Positions 17,441 through 26,980 are shown, counted from the stretch's first letter. The stretch: DNA of 64,000 bases from Novosphingopyxis iocasae (GCF_014334095.1 NZ_CP060495.1:1821001-1885000); one strand, 5' to 3'. The notes: generated from the letters alone by a model not told the origin. Program-made: numbers and translations.

Positions 17441-18700
17441 ATGAATGCCGAGAGCAAGGCCGAAAACGGCAACGACATGGAAGAGCGCACCGACCGGTTC
17501 GAGGCGAAGCGCGAACGGATCATCAGCGCAGCCGCCGAACTGATCAACGAACGCGGCGTGAAGGGCATGACCTTTGTCGATGTCGGCCGCATGGTCGATC
17601 TCAACACCACCAGCATCGCTTACTATTTCAAGCGCAAGGAGAAGCTGGCCGAAGCGGTGTTCCACCGCACGCTCTCGCGGATCGAGCGAGAGGTGGACGA
17701 GGCGGGCGCCGAAGCCACGCCCGAGGCGCGGGTACATCGCTATCTGGAGTTTACCTTCGATCGCATCGCTGCACAGCGTCAGGGCAGTCATCCACCGGAG
17801 GCTGCGCTGTCCGACATCCGCGCGATGCCGGACGAAACGCGCGAACGACTGCTCGGCGAATTTGTCGGCATGTTTCGCAAGGCCCGCCGCTTTTTCGGTA
17901 CGAGCGAAGACCCCGTCGGCCATGCGGACCTGACCGCCCGCGCGCACATCTTTCTGGAATTCACCTACTGGTTGCCGGTGATGCTGAGCGATTATTCGCG
18001 CACCGATTTTGGCCGCCTGCGCGAACGCTGTTTCGAGCTGATCTGTCACGGCATCGCCGCCGAGGGCCGCGAACCGTCAGCGATCGATCTGCCGGCCGAA
18101 GAGGCCGATGGCCCGGATGGGCCGGAACGCGGCCTCAGCGATTTTCTGGGCGCGGCCACGCGGCTGATCAACGAGCGCGGCTATCGCGGCGCCTCGGTGG
18201 AGCGTATCGCGTCGCAACTCAACGTGACCAAGGGCAGCTTCTACCATCATCTCGAGGCGAAGGACGACCTTGTGATGAAATGCTTCGCGGCAAGTTACGA
18301 TCGCGTCTCGGCCACCCAGCGTCTGGCACTGGGTGAAGATGGCAGCTTTCTGGACCGGATCGCCGCCAGCGTGGAAACGCTGGTGCATTCGCAGTTCGAC
18401 GGCAACCGGCCGCTCCTGCGCACCACCGCCATGGGCGTGCTGCCGCCGCGCATGCAGCAATTGGTGCTGGAACGCTCCGACTGGATGGCGCGGCGCTTTG
18501 CGGGGATGATGATCGACGGCATCGCCGAAGGATCGGTCCGCGCGGTCGATCCGCTGGTGGCGAGCCAGCTGGTCATGGTAATGCTGAACGCGGCCTGGGA
18601 CCTTAAGAACTGGGCCGGCAGGCGGGATATGGAGCTGGCGACCCGGCTCTATGCCCGGCCGCTGCTCCACGGTTTCTTTCAGCCGCCCGCCACGGCCTAA
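17441..18700 (+). CDS. tandem-TetR transcriptional regulator
   Basis: A 419-residue protein with two complete TetR/AcrR units. The first HTH is at residues ~27-75 (IISAAAELINERGVKGMTF..., ending in IAYYFKRKEKL). The second is at ~233-285 (RLINERGYRGASVERIA..., ending in GSFYHHLEAKDDL). Each is followed by its own helical ligand/dimer domain. Standard TetR proteins are ~200 residues, so this is a fused duplication and one chain could act as a pseudo-dimer. Its stop overlaps the stop of the convergent MFS gene. It likely controls the surrounding acyl-CoA genes. Confidence 0.92.
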   Translation: MNAESKAENGNDMEERTDRFEAKRERIISAAAELINERGVKGMTFVDVGRMVDLNTTSIAYYFKRKEKLAEAVFHRTLSRIEREVDEAGAEATPEARVHRYLEFTFDRIAAQRQGSHPPEAALSDIRAMPDETRERLLGEFVGMFRKARRFFGTSEDPVGHADLTARAHIFLEFTYWLPVMLSDYSRTDFGRLRERCFELICHGIAAEGREPSAIDLPAEEADGPDGPERGLSDFLGAATRLINERGYRGASVERIASQLNVTKGSFYHHLEAKDDLVMKCFAASYDRVSATQRLALGEDGSFLDRIAASVETLVHSQFDGNRPLLRTTAMGVLPPRMQQLVLERSDWMARRFAGMMIDGIAEGSVRAVDPLVASQLVMVMLNAAWDLKNWAGRRDMELATRLYARPLLHGFFQPPATA

Positions 18701-19920
18701 GCTGCGCGGCGCGGCTCGTTCACACGAAGCCAGAAGGCCAGAAGCGCGGCAACCAGAAAGCCGGCCGTGACACCAAGCAACGCCACATAACCGAACAGAT
18801 GCACGACCGCTCCGGCCAATAATGGCCCGGCGGTGGCGATGAAGCCCTCCACGGTGGTCGAAAGCGCCAGGCGCATCGGCATATTCTCCCGGTCGCCCAG
18901 TTCCAGCACCATCGTCTGCGCGCTCATCATATAGCCCGAATTGGCAGCGCCCAGCCCGACGAAGGAAAGAACCACAAGGGAATCGGTCTGCGCAACGACC
19001 AGGAGTAGGATGGAGCCGATCCAGGCGACGATCGTCAGGAGGAAGGTCAATCGGTATCCGAACCGATCGCCCAGCTGTCCCCACAGAATGTTGGAGGCCG
19101 TGTCTGCGCCCAGATAGGCAAGGCTCAGGATTCCGATGGTATTGCCGTCCAGTTCCATGACCCGTGCGGCATAGAGGATGTAGAAGGGAGCCGAGACCCG
19201 GCCGGTTACGGCGAGCGCCTGCCCGATCAGGAACCAGCGATAATTGCGCTCGGCCAGAAGCGCCGGCAGTTCGGTCAGACGCTCGCGCACCGGCATCCGC
19301 AGCCGGACCGAGGGCGCGTCCGGCTCCTTCATCCCGAATTGCAGCACCACGAGGCCGAGCGACGTCAGCACGAACGCCAGCAGGAAAGTGGTGGCATAGC
19401 CATTGCCGAGCACCTGTTCCTCGATCAGCCAGCGCCCTGCCGTATAACTGAGCGCCGCCGCGATCGCGCCGCCAGCCAAATTGCGCATGCCCTGCAGCCG
19501 CCCCCGCCTGTCCAGCGGGATGACCTTGGCGATAATCATCTGAAAGGCGACGCGCTGGAAGCCCTGAAACAGGCCGAGCAACAGGAACAGCACCATCGTC
19601 GCCACCAGAAGCGAGGTGCCCGAAAGAAAAAAGCCGGCCAATGCGAGGCCGAGCACCTGGACGCGCATGGCCGTGCCGATGCGGACCGAAACGGCAAGGA
19701 TGCGTCGGCGATGTTCGAGCTGCGATGCGCCGATAATCGGCACCGCGAAACCGCCCAGCATCAACAGCGTCTGCCCAAGACCGACGAACAATGCCGAACC
19801 GGTCATCAGCTGGATATAGGCGGGAATGAAGGTCGGGGCGTAAATCAGCCGAAAGCCCGTCATTCCCAGCATGCCGTGAACGAAATTGGCGATGAAATTG
19901 CGGCGGAGATTACCCTCCAC
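18697..19920 (-). CDS. MFS transporter
   Basis: A 407-residue major facilitator with about 12 hydrophobic segments. The sequence begins VEGNLRRNFIANFVHG from a GTG start and has a loop-2-like region QLEHRRRILAVSVR. No clear ribosome binding site precedes the GTG and the frame stays open upstream into the end of the acyl-CoA dehydrogenase gene, so the true start may differ. Its last codon overlaps the tandem-TetR stop, making these convergent neighbours. Possibly imports the substrate of the adjacent acyl-CoA block; the substrate is unknown. Confidence 0.85.
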   Translation of the reverse strand: MEGNLRRNFIANFVHGMLGMTGFRLIYAPTFIPAYIQLMTGSALFVGLGQTLLMLGGFAVPIIGASQLEHRRRILAVSVRIGTAMRVQVLGLALAGFFLSGTSLLVATMVLFLLLGLFQGFQRVAFQMIIAKVIPLDRRGRLQGMRNLAGGAIAAALSYTAGRWLIEEQVLGNGYATTFLLAFVLTSLGLVVLQFGMKEPDAPSVRLRMPVRERLTELPALLAERNYRWFLIGQALAVTGRVSAPFYILYAARVMELDGNTIGILSLAYLGADTASNILWGQLGDRFGYRLTFLLTIVAWIGSILLLVVAQTDSLVVLSFVGLGAANSGYMMSAQTMVLELGDRENMPMRLALSTTVEGFIATAGPLLAGAVVHLFGYVALLGVTAGFLVAALLAFWLRVNEPRRAA

Positions 19921-19999
19921 CTCGCGATCGAACGCGGCCTCGCGCGCGGTTACCTCTTCCCGCTGCGTGGCCGCAGCGGGAACATGGTCGGGCGCCGCC

Positions 20000-21079
20000 T
20001 CAGTAATCGTTGAGGCGCGCGAAGCGTTCGCGGTGGAAGGTAGATGAGCCCCACAGCTGCTCGAGCGTGCGGGCCCGCTTCAGATAGAAGCCGATCGCAT
20101 ATTCGTCGGTCATGCCGATGCCGCCGTGCAGCTGCACCGCTTCCTTGCTCATATGGTGGATAGTGTCGCTGGCCACGGCCTTGGCCTGGCTGGCCAGCAT
20201 GGCGATGTCGGGGCGCTTGTCGTCGAGCGCGGCGAGCGCGGCCTCGACGGCCGAGCGCATGAGTTCGATCTCGCCGAACAGATCGGCCATCCGGTGCTGC
20301 AGCGCCTGGAAGCTGGAGAGCACCTGATTGAACTGCACGCGCTGCTTCAGATAGGCGAGTGTGACGTCGAACGCCTCGGAAGCCATGCCGAGCATTTCCG
20401 CCGCCGCGCCGACGCGCGCGCGATCGAGTACCTGATCGAGCAGATCCTCACCGCCATTTTCCAGCTTTTCAGCCGGTACGCCGTCGAAGGAAATTTCGGC
20501 CCAGCCGCGCTGATCCACCAGCGAACGGTCCGATCGGGTAATGCCGTCCGCCGAACCGTCGACCAGATAGACGCCGTCCTTTGCGGAAACTACGAACAGC
20601 CCCGCGCTCATGCCTTCGGGCACGAACATCTTGGTGCCGGAAAGCTTGCCGTCCGAAACGCTGGTATCGCATTTCGACGGATCGTGGCGCGGGCCTTCGT
20701 CGATGGCGAGGGTACCGATCGCCTCTCCGCTCGCAATCTTCGGAAGCCAGGCTTCCTTCTGCGCATCCGATCCGCCGAGGATCAGCGCGCTCGCCGCGCC
20801 CAGCGCGGAGGCGAGCAGCGGGCTGGCGGTGAGGCTGCGGCCGGTTTCCTCCAGCACGAGGCCAAGGCTCATATAGCCGAAGTCCGATCCGCCCTGATCT
20901 TCGGGAATGATGACGCCGGTCCAGCCCATTTCGGCCATCTGGCCGTAGACGGCGGGATCGAAGCCGCCCTCGAAATCGCCGTCGCGCATCTTGCGGAACG
21001 CGCCGACGGGGTTTTCCTTCTTGGTCCATTCGCGCGCCATATCGCGCAGCATGGTCTGTTCTTCGCTGAGGATTGCCAT
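20000..21079 (-). CDS. acyl-CoA dehydrogenase family protein, small partner
   Basis: A 359-residue flavoprotein of the acyl-CoA dehydrogenase fold. It has the N-terminal helical domain, a central beta domain and a C-terminal HGGIGMTDEYAIGFYLKRA motif. The usual Glu positions for catalysis appear absent: the helix-G region reads LDRARVGAAAEMLG and the C-terminal loop reads WGSSTFHRERF where YEGT/GGTNE is normal. It lies just downstream of a 403-residue acyl-CoA dehydrogenase, as in heteromeric pairs. It is therefore likely the non-catalytic subunit of an alpha2beta2 enzyme; this is inference. Confidence 0.88.
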   Translation of the reverse strand: MAILSEEQTMLRDMAREWTKKENPVGAFRKMRDGDFEGGFDPAVYGQMAEMGWTGVIIPEDQGGSDFGYMSLGLVLEETGRSLTASPLLASALGAASALILGGSDAQKEAWLPKIASGEAIGTLAIDEGPRHDPSKCDTSVSDGKLSGTKMFVPEGMSAGLFVVSAKDGVYLVDGSADGITRSDRSLVDQRGWAEISFDGVPAEKLENGGEDLLDQVLDRARVGAAAEMLGMASEAFDVTLAYLKQRVQFNQVLSSFQALQHRMADLFGEIELMRSAVEAALAALDDKRPDIAMLASQAKAVASDTIHHMSKEAVQLHGGIGMTDEYAIGFYLKRARTLEQLWGSSTFHRERFARLNDY

Positions 21080-21101
21080 GAAAACTCCGAATATTTGGTG
21101 C

Positions 21102-21168
21102 CTGCCAGTGCAGGAATTTTAAGCCTGTGCAGCGCGGGGCCGCCTCAGGCTCCGGCGTTCGCCGGAGC
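21102..21168. repeat. intergenic hairpins between the paired dehydrogenase genes
   Basis: Two small inverted repeats lie in the 97-bp gap. CCTGC-CAGT-GCAGG is at 21102-21115. A perfect GCTCCGGCG-TT-CGCCGGAGC is at 21149-21168. The second resembles short G+C-rich dispersed repeats of sphingomonads. They may modulate mRNA stability between the two genes. Confidence 0.55.
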
Positions 21169-21176
21169 TCGCGGGA

Positions 21177-22388
21177 TTACTGATGGTCCAGCATGCCCAG
21201 GATGCGTTTGGCGATGATGTTGTTCTGCACCTCGGTCGAGCCGCCATAGATCGTGGTCGCCTTGCCGAAGAGCCAGGCGCGGGTCTGGCGCAGCTCGTCT
21301 TCGGAGAAGCCTTCGCCTTCCCAGCCGAGACCGTTCATGCCCATGATCTCGATCATCAGCTCGGCGCGGCGCTGGCCGAGCTTGGTGCCGACCTTCTTCA
21401 GGATCGAACTGACTTCGGAGACGCCGCCCGTCGCCTTCGCCTCGGCCTGCACGCGCATCGCGGTGGCGAGGAAGCTGCGCCACTGCATCTCGAAATCGCT
21501 GATCTGCGTGCGCAGTTCGCTGTCGGCAAGCTCGCCATTGTCGTTCACGCCTACATAGGTCTTGGCCATCGCGTGCAGCGGCATCGCGGGCATGCGGATC
21601 GCGCTGCCGCCGCCGGACAGATTGGTCCGCTCATGCTGCAGCAGGCGCTTGCCGATGGTCCAGCCCTGCCCTTCCTCGCCGACGAGGTTCTCTTTCGGCA
21701 CCTTCACATTGTCGAAGAAGGTTTCGCAGAAGGGGCTCATGCCGCTGATCATGCGGATCGGCTTCACGTCCACGCCGGGCGCGTCCATGTCGATCAGCAT
21801 GAAGGAAATGCCCTTGTGCTTGTCCGACTTGTCCGTGCGCACGAGCGCGAAGCATTTGTCAGCCCACTGGCCGCCGCTGGTCCAGGTTTTCTGGCCATTG
21901 ACGACATAGTGATCGCCCTTGTCCTCGCCGAAGGTCTGGATGTTGGCGAGGTCCGATCCCGCATTGGGTTCGGAATAACCCTGGCACCAGCGGATTTCGC
22001 CGCGGCAGATCGGCGGGATATGCTCCTTCTTCTGCGCTTCGCTGCCATATTCCAGCAGCGTCGGGCCGAACATCATCACACCCATGCCGCCGATCGGGTT
22101 GTAGGCCTGTGCGCGGCTCATCTCCTGATGGAGCACCTTGGTCTGTTCGCGGGTCAGGCCGCCGCCGCCATATTCCTTGGGCCAAGTGGGTGTGCCCCAG
22201 CCGGTTTCGCCCATCGCCTCGCGCCAGGCCTTTTCGTCCGCGCTCTCCTCGGTCGGCCCTTCGACAGAGGACATCGTGTTGTCATGCCCCTTCAGCGATT
22301 CGGGGAAATGGGCATCCAGCCATTCGCGCACCTGGGTGCGGAATGCGTCGAGATCGGATTCGGGGTTTATCGCAGCGGCGCTCGCCAT
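21177..22388 (-). CDS. acyl-CoA dehydrogenase, large partner
   Basis: A 403-residue flavin-dependent dehydrogenase that introduces a 2,3-double bond into acyl-CoA. Motifs are GYSEPNAGSDLANIQT (substrate/flavin loop), HYVVNGQKTWTS and a C-terminal YGGSTEVQNNIIAKRILG. A Glu in the helix-G region (LLQHERTNL) is a candidate base. It is followed on the same strand by a shorter dehydrogenase-like protein, so the two may form a heterotetramer as described for steroid side-chain or ring degradation enzymes. Exact substrate unknown. Confidence 0.92.
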   Translation of the reverse strand: MASAAAINPESDLDAFRTQVREWLDAHFPESLKGHDNTMSSVEGPTEESADEKAWREAMGETGWGTPTWPKEYGGGGLTREQTKVLHQEMSRAQAYNPIGGMGVMMFGPTLLEYGSEAQKKEHIPPICRGEIRWCQGYSEPNAGSDLANIQTFGEDKGDHYVVNGQKTWTSGGQWADKCFALVRTDKSDKHKGISFMLIDMDAPGVDVKPIRMISGMSPFCETFFDNVKVPKENLVGEEGQGWTIGKRLLQHERTNLSGGGSAIRMPAMPLHAMAKTYVGVNDNGELADSELRTQISDFEMQWRSFLATAMRVQAEAKATGGVSEVSSILKKVGTKLGQRRAELMIEIMGMNGLGWEGEGFSEDELRQTRAWLFGKATTIYGGSTEVQNNIIAKRILGMLDHQ

Positions 22389-22482
22389 CTTGCTCTCCTG
22401 AGACTTTTCGTGCTTCCGGTATGCCCGAAAAGAGGGGGGAGCGGCAAGGAAATATCGTGCAGGCTCGAACCATCGCCCCGCC

Positions 22483-23385
22483 TCATTTACGCAGGCGCAT
22501 CATTCCTTCCTGCGTGGCGCTCGCCACCAACCGTCCGTCGCGGGTGTAAAGGCTGCCGCGGTTGAAGCCGCGGGCATGGCCGGACCAAGGGCTGTCGAGG
22601 GCGAACAGCAGCCATTCGTCCATGCGGAAGTCCTCATGGTACCACAGCGCATGATCGATACTGGTCATCATCAGCTTTTCGGTGGCCCAATGGACGCCGT
22701 GCGGCAGCGTGCAGGTGCCCAGCAGAAGCATGTCGCTGGCAAAGGCAAAGAGCGTGCGATGTTCGGCCGCCGGCCCGTCGACCGGGGCCACCGCACGCAT
22801 CCAGGCGTGCTGGAACGGCGGCTGCTTGTTGCCGCCGCCGACGAACCGCGTCTCGACCGTGCGAAACTCGATCGGGCGCGGGCGTGCGCGCATGCGCTCG
22901 AGATAATCGGCGGGCACGCCTTGCTGATTCTCCAGGCGCTCGATTTCGCCGGGCAAATCTTCCGGCCCCGGCACATCGGGCATCGGCAGCTGATGGGTAA
23001 GCCCCTCGGCCGGACGCTGGAAGCTCGCCGAGAAATTGAAGATCGGTCGGCCGTGCTGGATGGCGATCACGCGGCGGTTGGAAATGCTCCGCCCGTCGAA
23101 ATCCCGCTCCACGCGATAGATGATCGGCACGCCTTCTTCGCCGGCGCGCAAGAAATACGCATGTAGAGAATGGACAATCCGGTCCTCCTCCACGCTCTGC
23201 GAAGCAGCGTCGAGCGCCTGCGCAATAACCTGCCCGCCGAAAACCCGTCCGCGATCGTCCTCGCGGTTCAGACCGCGGTAGAGATCGGTATCGAGTCGTT
23301 CCGTTCGCAACAATTTGCGCAGTCCACCGACGAGTCGTTCCGGCGGATAGTGGTTAACGCCCTGCGAAGACTCCGCTTCATTCAT
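22483..23385 (-). CDS. tesB: acyl-CoA thioesterase II
   Basis: A 300-residue double-hotdog thioesterase that hydrolyses acyl-CoA to free acid and CoA. The start at 23385 (MNEAESSQ) has an AAGGGGAACT ribosome binding site; the longer frame upstream is not needed. Motifs: VFGGQVIAQALDAA in the first hotdog, HSLHAYFLRAG, and near the C-terminus GHARGFNRGSLYTRDGRLVA. It ends the minus-strand acyl-CoA block downstream of a divergent RlpA gene. Confidence 0.95.
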   Translation of the reverse strand: MNEAESSQGVNHYPPERLVGGLRKLLRTERLDTDLYRGLNREDDRGRVFGGQVIAQALDAASQSVEEDRIVHSLHAYFLRAGEEGVPIIYRVERDFDGRSISNRRVIAIQHGRPIFNFSASFQRPAEGLTHQLPMPDVPGPEDLPGEIERLENQQGVPADYLERMRARPRPIEFRTVETRFVGGGNKQPPFQHAWMRAVAPVDGPAAEHRTLFAFASDMLLLGTCTLPHGVHWATEKLMMTSIDHALWYHEDFRMDEWLLFALDSPWSGHARGFNRGSLYTRDGRLVASATQEGMMRLRK

Positions 23386-23545
23386 GCAAAGTTCCCCTTG
23401 AACCATTCGTCCGACCTCATCACCGGCACCGCTTGTCGCGTCAAGCGGGACAAGCCGCGGAACGCCTTCTAGCGAACAGTCGACCGCTGGAGGGCGGCCT
23501 GAGGTTGGTTGAGAAAATTTCGGTTTTCTGTTAAAAATCAAAGGC

Positions 23546-24124
23546 ATGAAACAGATGCACATGAAGACGCAGATGATCAGCGCCCGTATTCGCGCACGCG
23601 CCAAAGGCTTCAGCAGCCGCCGCTATATGAGCTACGGCCTCGCCGCATTGGTGCCCGCCATGGGTCTGGTCGGCGCCGCACGCGCAGACGCCCCCGCCCC
23701 GGCAAGCGGCTTCGCGCCGATCGAAATCAGCGCCGATATCGATGCCGACATCACATCGCCTGCTGCTGCGAGTGTCGATCTTCATTTGGAACAGGACGCG
23801 GTCGGCATTGCCGATGAAGCCGAAGACATACTCGAAGATCTCGGCACCGGCGGTGCCAGCTATTACGGCCCGAACCTCAAGGGCAATCGCACCGCTTCGG
23901 GCGAGGTGTTCGATCCCACCGAACTGACAGCCGCCCACCGCACTTTGCCGATGGGCAGCAAGGTGAAGGTGACGCACAAGGGCAAGTCGGTCGTGGTGCG
24001 TATCAACGATCGCGGCCCCTTCCACGGCAACCGCGTGATCGATCTTTCCACTGCCGCAGCCAAGCAGATCGGCCTCTTCCGCGCCGGCACGGGGACGGTT
24101 CACCTCCAGCTGGTGAACGGCTGA
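23546..24124 (+). CDS. RlpA-family septal ring lytic transglycosylase
   Basis: A 192-residue secreted protein. It has a long basic N-terminus (RIRARAKGFSSRRY), a hydrophobic core and a probable AARA cleavage site. The RlpA double-psi beta-barrel is in the C-terminal half: ASYYGPNLKGNRTASGEVF, then AAHRTLPMGSKVKV, RINDRGPFHGNRVIDLS and AAAKQIGL. In RlpA these segments hold the catalytic Asp and His. It cleaves or binds denuded glycan strands at the septum. No lipobox Cys or SPOR domain is visible, so it is a minimal form. Confidence 0.9.
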   Translation: MKQMHMKTQMISARIRARAKGFSSRRYMSYGLAALVPAMGLVGAARADAPAPASGFAPIEISADIDADITSPAAASVDLHLEQDAVGIADEAEDILEDLGTGGASYYGPNLKGNRTASGEVFDPTELTAAHRTLPMGSKVKVTHKGKSVVVRINDRGPFHGNRVIDLSTAAAKQIGLFRAGTGTVHLQLVNG

Positions 24125-24153
24125 GCTTCATTTGCGGACGCCGATAGGGCGCC

Positions 24154-25881
24154 CTAGCCCGCCGCCATCTTGCGGTTATAGGCCGCTTCCTTGTCCTCCT
24201 CGATATCGTGCATCGCTTCCTCCACCGTGGTGAAGCTACGCGCCTGACGCGGGCGATCGCTAGCATTCAGCGCCGCGGCGATGGGTTCGTGCATCGCGGC
24301 GAATGCGACGCGTACATTCTTTTCCTGCAAATTGTCGAGCAGCCGTTCCAGCATCGCCATGCCGCTGGCATCGATGCTGTTGACCGAGCGCATGTCGAGC
24401 ACCAGCCAACGCACGTTCTTGTGGGCCGACACGAAGTTGAGCACCGCATCCTCGCAATAGGCGGCATTGCCGAAATAGATCGAACGGTCGATCCGCACGA
24501 TCAGCACGGGAAGCGTGCGCGGGCCGCCGTCATGCCGGTCGATCGAGCGGTAGACGTGCAGATCGTCCATCCGGTCCACACGCGTTACGCGCGGCACGCT
24601 GGAAAACCATAAGAACGCGGCCAGGCCCATCAGGGTCCCCGCCGCCAGTCCCCACTGAACGCCGAGCAGCAAGGTCACCGCCAAGGTGGCGAACAGCACG
24701 GCGCTCTCCACCTTGCTGTAGCGCATGACCGCCTTGATCGCGCGCAGCTTTACGAGGCCGAACACCGCGCTGATGACCAGCGCGGCGAGCGCGGCCTTAG
24801 GGAGAAAAGCGAGCGCGCCGGTGAGGAAAAGCAGCACGGCCAGGGTCACCAAGCTCGCCACCACCGAACTGATCGGCGAGCGGCTGCCGCTGTCCGCGGT
24901 CAGGGCCGAGCGGCTGAGACTGACGCCGACCGCATAGCCGCCGGTGAGCGCCGCGGCGATGTTCGCCATGCCGAGCGCCAGCGCCTCGCGGTCGCTGCGC
25001 ACCTTGCGCCGGTTGCGGCCCGCCAGCGATTTGGCGACGCCGCTGCCGATCACGAACACGATCAACGCCGCGATCAGCGCCGAGGGGGCCAGCGCGATCC
25101 ACGGGTCCAGACCATATGGCGGCATGCGCAGGGAGGCGAGCCCGCCTTCGACCGCGCCGACACGCGGCACCGGCAGATCCGATCCACCGACCATCGCCGC
25201 CGCGCCGACCAGCACGAGCAAGGGAATGGCCTTCACGATCAGCCCGCGCCAGGGCGGCCGCACGCCCGCCTTCCAGAGCATCGGCCCGGCATAGCGATCC
25301 CCCAGCAGGAGCAGCAGGAGGGCGCCGAGACCGATGAGGACGACATCCGCGTGCAAATCCGGCAGCGCTTCGATCAGCCCCACGAGCGTTCCGATCAGCT
25401 CGCTGCTGCGCGGCACGTCAAGACCCAGCAAGGTCGGCAGCTGGCTCGCCGCGATCAGCACCGCCGCGGCGGCGGTAAAGCCCAGCATCACCGGCTCGCT
25501 GACGAAATTGACGAGGCGGCCGAGCCGAAACAGACCGACGAGCACCAGCATCGCGCCCGCCTCCAGCGCGATCACCATGGCCGCCGTCATCGGCGCGAAA
25601 CCGCTTGCCGCAATGGCATCGCCCACGATCAATGAGACCAGCGCCACGGGGCCGACCGAAACATAGGGACTGGTGCCGAACAGCAGATAGAGGAGCGGCG
25701 GGGCCAGCGCGGCATAAAGCCCGGCCTGCGGCGGCAGTCCGGCAAGCAGCGCATAGGCCATCGCCTGCGGGATCAGCAGGACCGAGAGGACGAGCCCGGC
25801 GATCGCATCGTCGGCCAGGAAGGACGGCTTATATTCCTGCAGCCAGGCGGGCTTGTCCGGAATGAAGCGGGTCACGTCCAT
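24154..25881 (-). CDS. SulP family inorganic anion transporter with STAS domain
   Basis: A 575-residue transporter. The N-terminal ~400 residues are multi-helical with the SulP signatures PQAMAYALLAGLPPQAGLYA and LFGTSPYVSVGPVA. A STAS domain occupies the C-terminus (~residues 445-555), including WLVLDMRSVNSIDASGMAML. Members carry sulfate, bicarbonate or dicarboxylates; the substrate here is not determined. It is convergent with the RlpA gene and no accessory gene (such as carbonic anhydrase) is adjacent. Confidence 0.93.
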   Translation of the reverse strand: MDVTRFIPDKPAWLQEYKPSFLADDAIAGLVLSVLLIPQAMAYALLAGLPPQAGLYAALAPPLLYLLFGTSPYVSVGPVALVSLIVGDAIAASGFAPMTAAMVIALEAGAMLVLVGLFRLGRLVNFVSEPVMLGFTAAAAVLIAASQLPTLLGLDVPRSSELIGTLVGLIEALPDLHADVVLIGLGALLLLLLGDRYAGPMLWKAGVRPPWRGLIVKAIPLLVLVGAAAMVGGSDLPVPRVGAVEGGLASLRMPPYGLDPWIALAPSALIAALIVFVIGSGVAKSLAGRNRRKVRSDREALALGMANIAAALTGGYAVGVSLSRSALTADSGSRSPISSVVASLVTLAVLLFLTGALAFLPKAALAALVISAVFGLVKLRAIKAVMRYSKVESAVLFATLAVTLLLGVQWGLAAGTLMGLAAFLWFSSVPRVTRVDRMDDLHVYRSIDRHDGGPRTLPVLIVRIDRSIYFGNAAYCEDAVLNFVSAHKNVRWLVLDMRSVNSIDASGMAMLERLLDNLQEKNVRVAFAAMHEPIAAALNASDRPRQARSFTTVEEAMHDIEEDKEAAYNRKMAAG

Positions 25882-25980
25882 CGATGTCGCCGTCCCTTCT
25901 GCCGAAGCGGGCAGCCTAGCCGCGCGGCAAAGCGATGGGCAAGCGATGTAGGTTAATCGGACGGCCTTTGGTTGACGCTG

Positions 25981-26850
25981 TCAGCCGAGCACCCGTCCCG
26001 CAACCGCGTCCAGCTTCGTCAGAAGCGCCGGATCGCGGTGCGCGGGATCGGTGATGAGCGCGAAATCGAGTACGCTGTCGAGCGGGCTGGCCTCACGCTG
26101 CGCCGGCAGGGCGGAGACGAAGGCTTCCACCGCCTTGCGCGCAACGGCGCCGTTGGCGGTCATCTGCGCGATTACCTCGCTCACTTCGACGAACGCGGTT
26201 TCTTCGCGCCAGCAATCATAATCGGTGACCATGCCGATGAGCGCGTAGGGCAGCTCCGCCTCGCGCGCCAATTTTGCCTCGGGCATCGCCGTCATGCCGA
26301 TCACGTCGGCGCCCCATTGGCGGTAGAGATGGCTCTCGGCGCGGGTGGAAAATTGCGGCCCTTCCATTGCCAGATAGGTGCCGCCCTTGGCCACATTGCC
26401 GCCCGCTTTGTCGATTGCCTCCGCGGCAAAGGCGGACAATCTCTCGCACACCGGCTCAGCCATCGACACATGGGCCACCATGCCGCTGCCGAAGAAGCTG
26501 GACGGACGGCCCTTGGTCCGGTCGATGAATTGATCCACCACCACGAAATCACCGGGCGGAAGCTCCTCGCGCAAGCTACCGATCGAGCTGATCGACAGCA
26601 GATCGGTGCACCCTGCCCGCTTCAGCGCATCGATGTTGGCGCGGGCGTTCAGATCGGACGGCGCGATCCGGTGGCCCCGTCCATGCCGCGGCAGGAAGCG
26701 CAGTCGCACATCGCCGATGCAGCCGAACAGGATCTCGTCCGACGGCTCCCCCCAGGGCGATTCGACGCGCCGCCATTCCTGATCCTCCAGCCCGTCGATC
26801 GCGTAGAGGCCGGAGCCCCCGATGATGCCGATGGTCCATTGGTCAGACAT
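25981..26850 (-). CDS. mtnP: S-methyl-5'-thioadenosine phosphorylase
   Basis: A 289-residue cytoplasmic phosphorylase that splits methylthioadenosine (or methylthioinosine) into base and methylthioribose-1-phosphate for methionine salvage. Motifs: IGIIGGSGLYAIDGL at the N-terminus, phosphate-binding LPRHGRGHRI, and the substrate loop EGPQFSTRAESHLYRQWGAD with GMTAMPEAKLAREAE. No other methionine salvage gene is adjacent. A dispersed inverted repeat lies directly upstream. Confidence 0.93.
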   Translation of the reverse strand: MSDQWTIGIIGGSGLYAIDGLEDQEWRRVESPWGEPSDEILFGCIGDVRLRFLPRHGRGHRIAPSDLNARANIDALKRAGCTDLLSISSIGSLREELPPGDFVVVDQFIDRTKGRPSSFFGSGMVAHVSMAEPVCERLSAFAAEAIDKAGGNVAKGGTYLAMEGPQFSTRAESHLYRQWGADVIGMTAMPEAKLAREAELPYALIGMVTDYDCWREETAFVEVSEVIAQMTANGAVARKAVEAFVSALPAQREASPLDSVLDFALITDPAHRDPALLTKLDAVAGRVLG

Positions 26851-26860
26851 AGCTCAACTC

Positions 26861-26951
26861 CCGTTCGTCCTGAGCTTGTCGAAGGACCGCTCTTCTCTGG
26901 CGAGAACGCATAAGAACAAGGACGGGGCTTCGACAAGCTCAGCCCGAACGG
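26861..26951. repeat. dispersed intergenic inverted repeat, copy A
   Basis: A ~91-bp element with imperfect 24-bp terminal arms. The left arm is CCGTTCGTCCTGAGCTTGTC followed by GAAG (26861-26884); the right arm CTTCGACAAGCTCAGCCCGA plus ACGG (26928-26951) is its reverse complement at 22 of 24 positions. It sits in the divergent gap between mtnP and an acyl-CoA dehydrogenase. Three related copies occur in this window. Confidence 0.85.
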
Positions 26952-26980
26952 ATTTGGGTTCGAGATAGAAACTGTTACAC

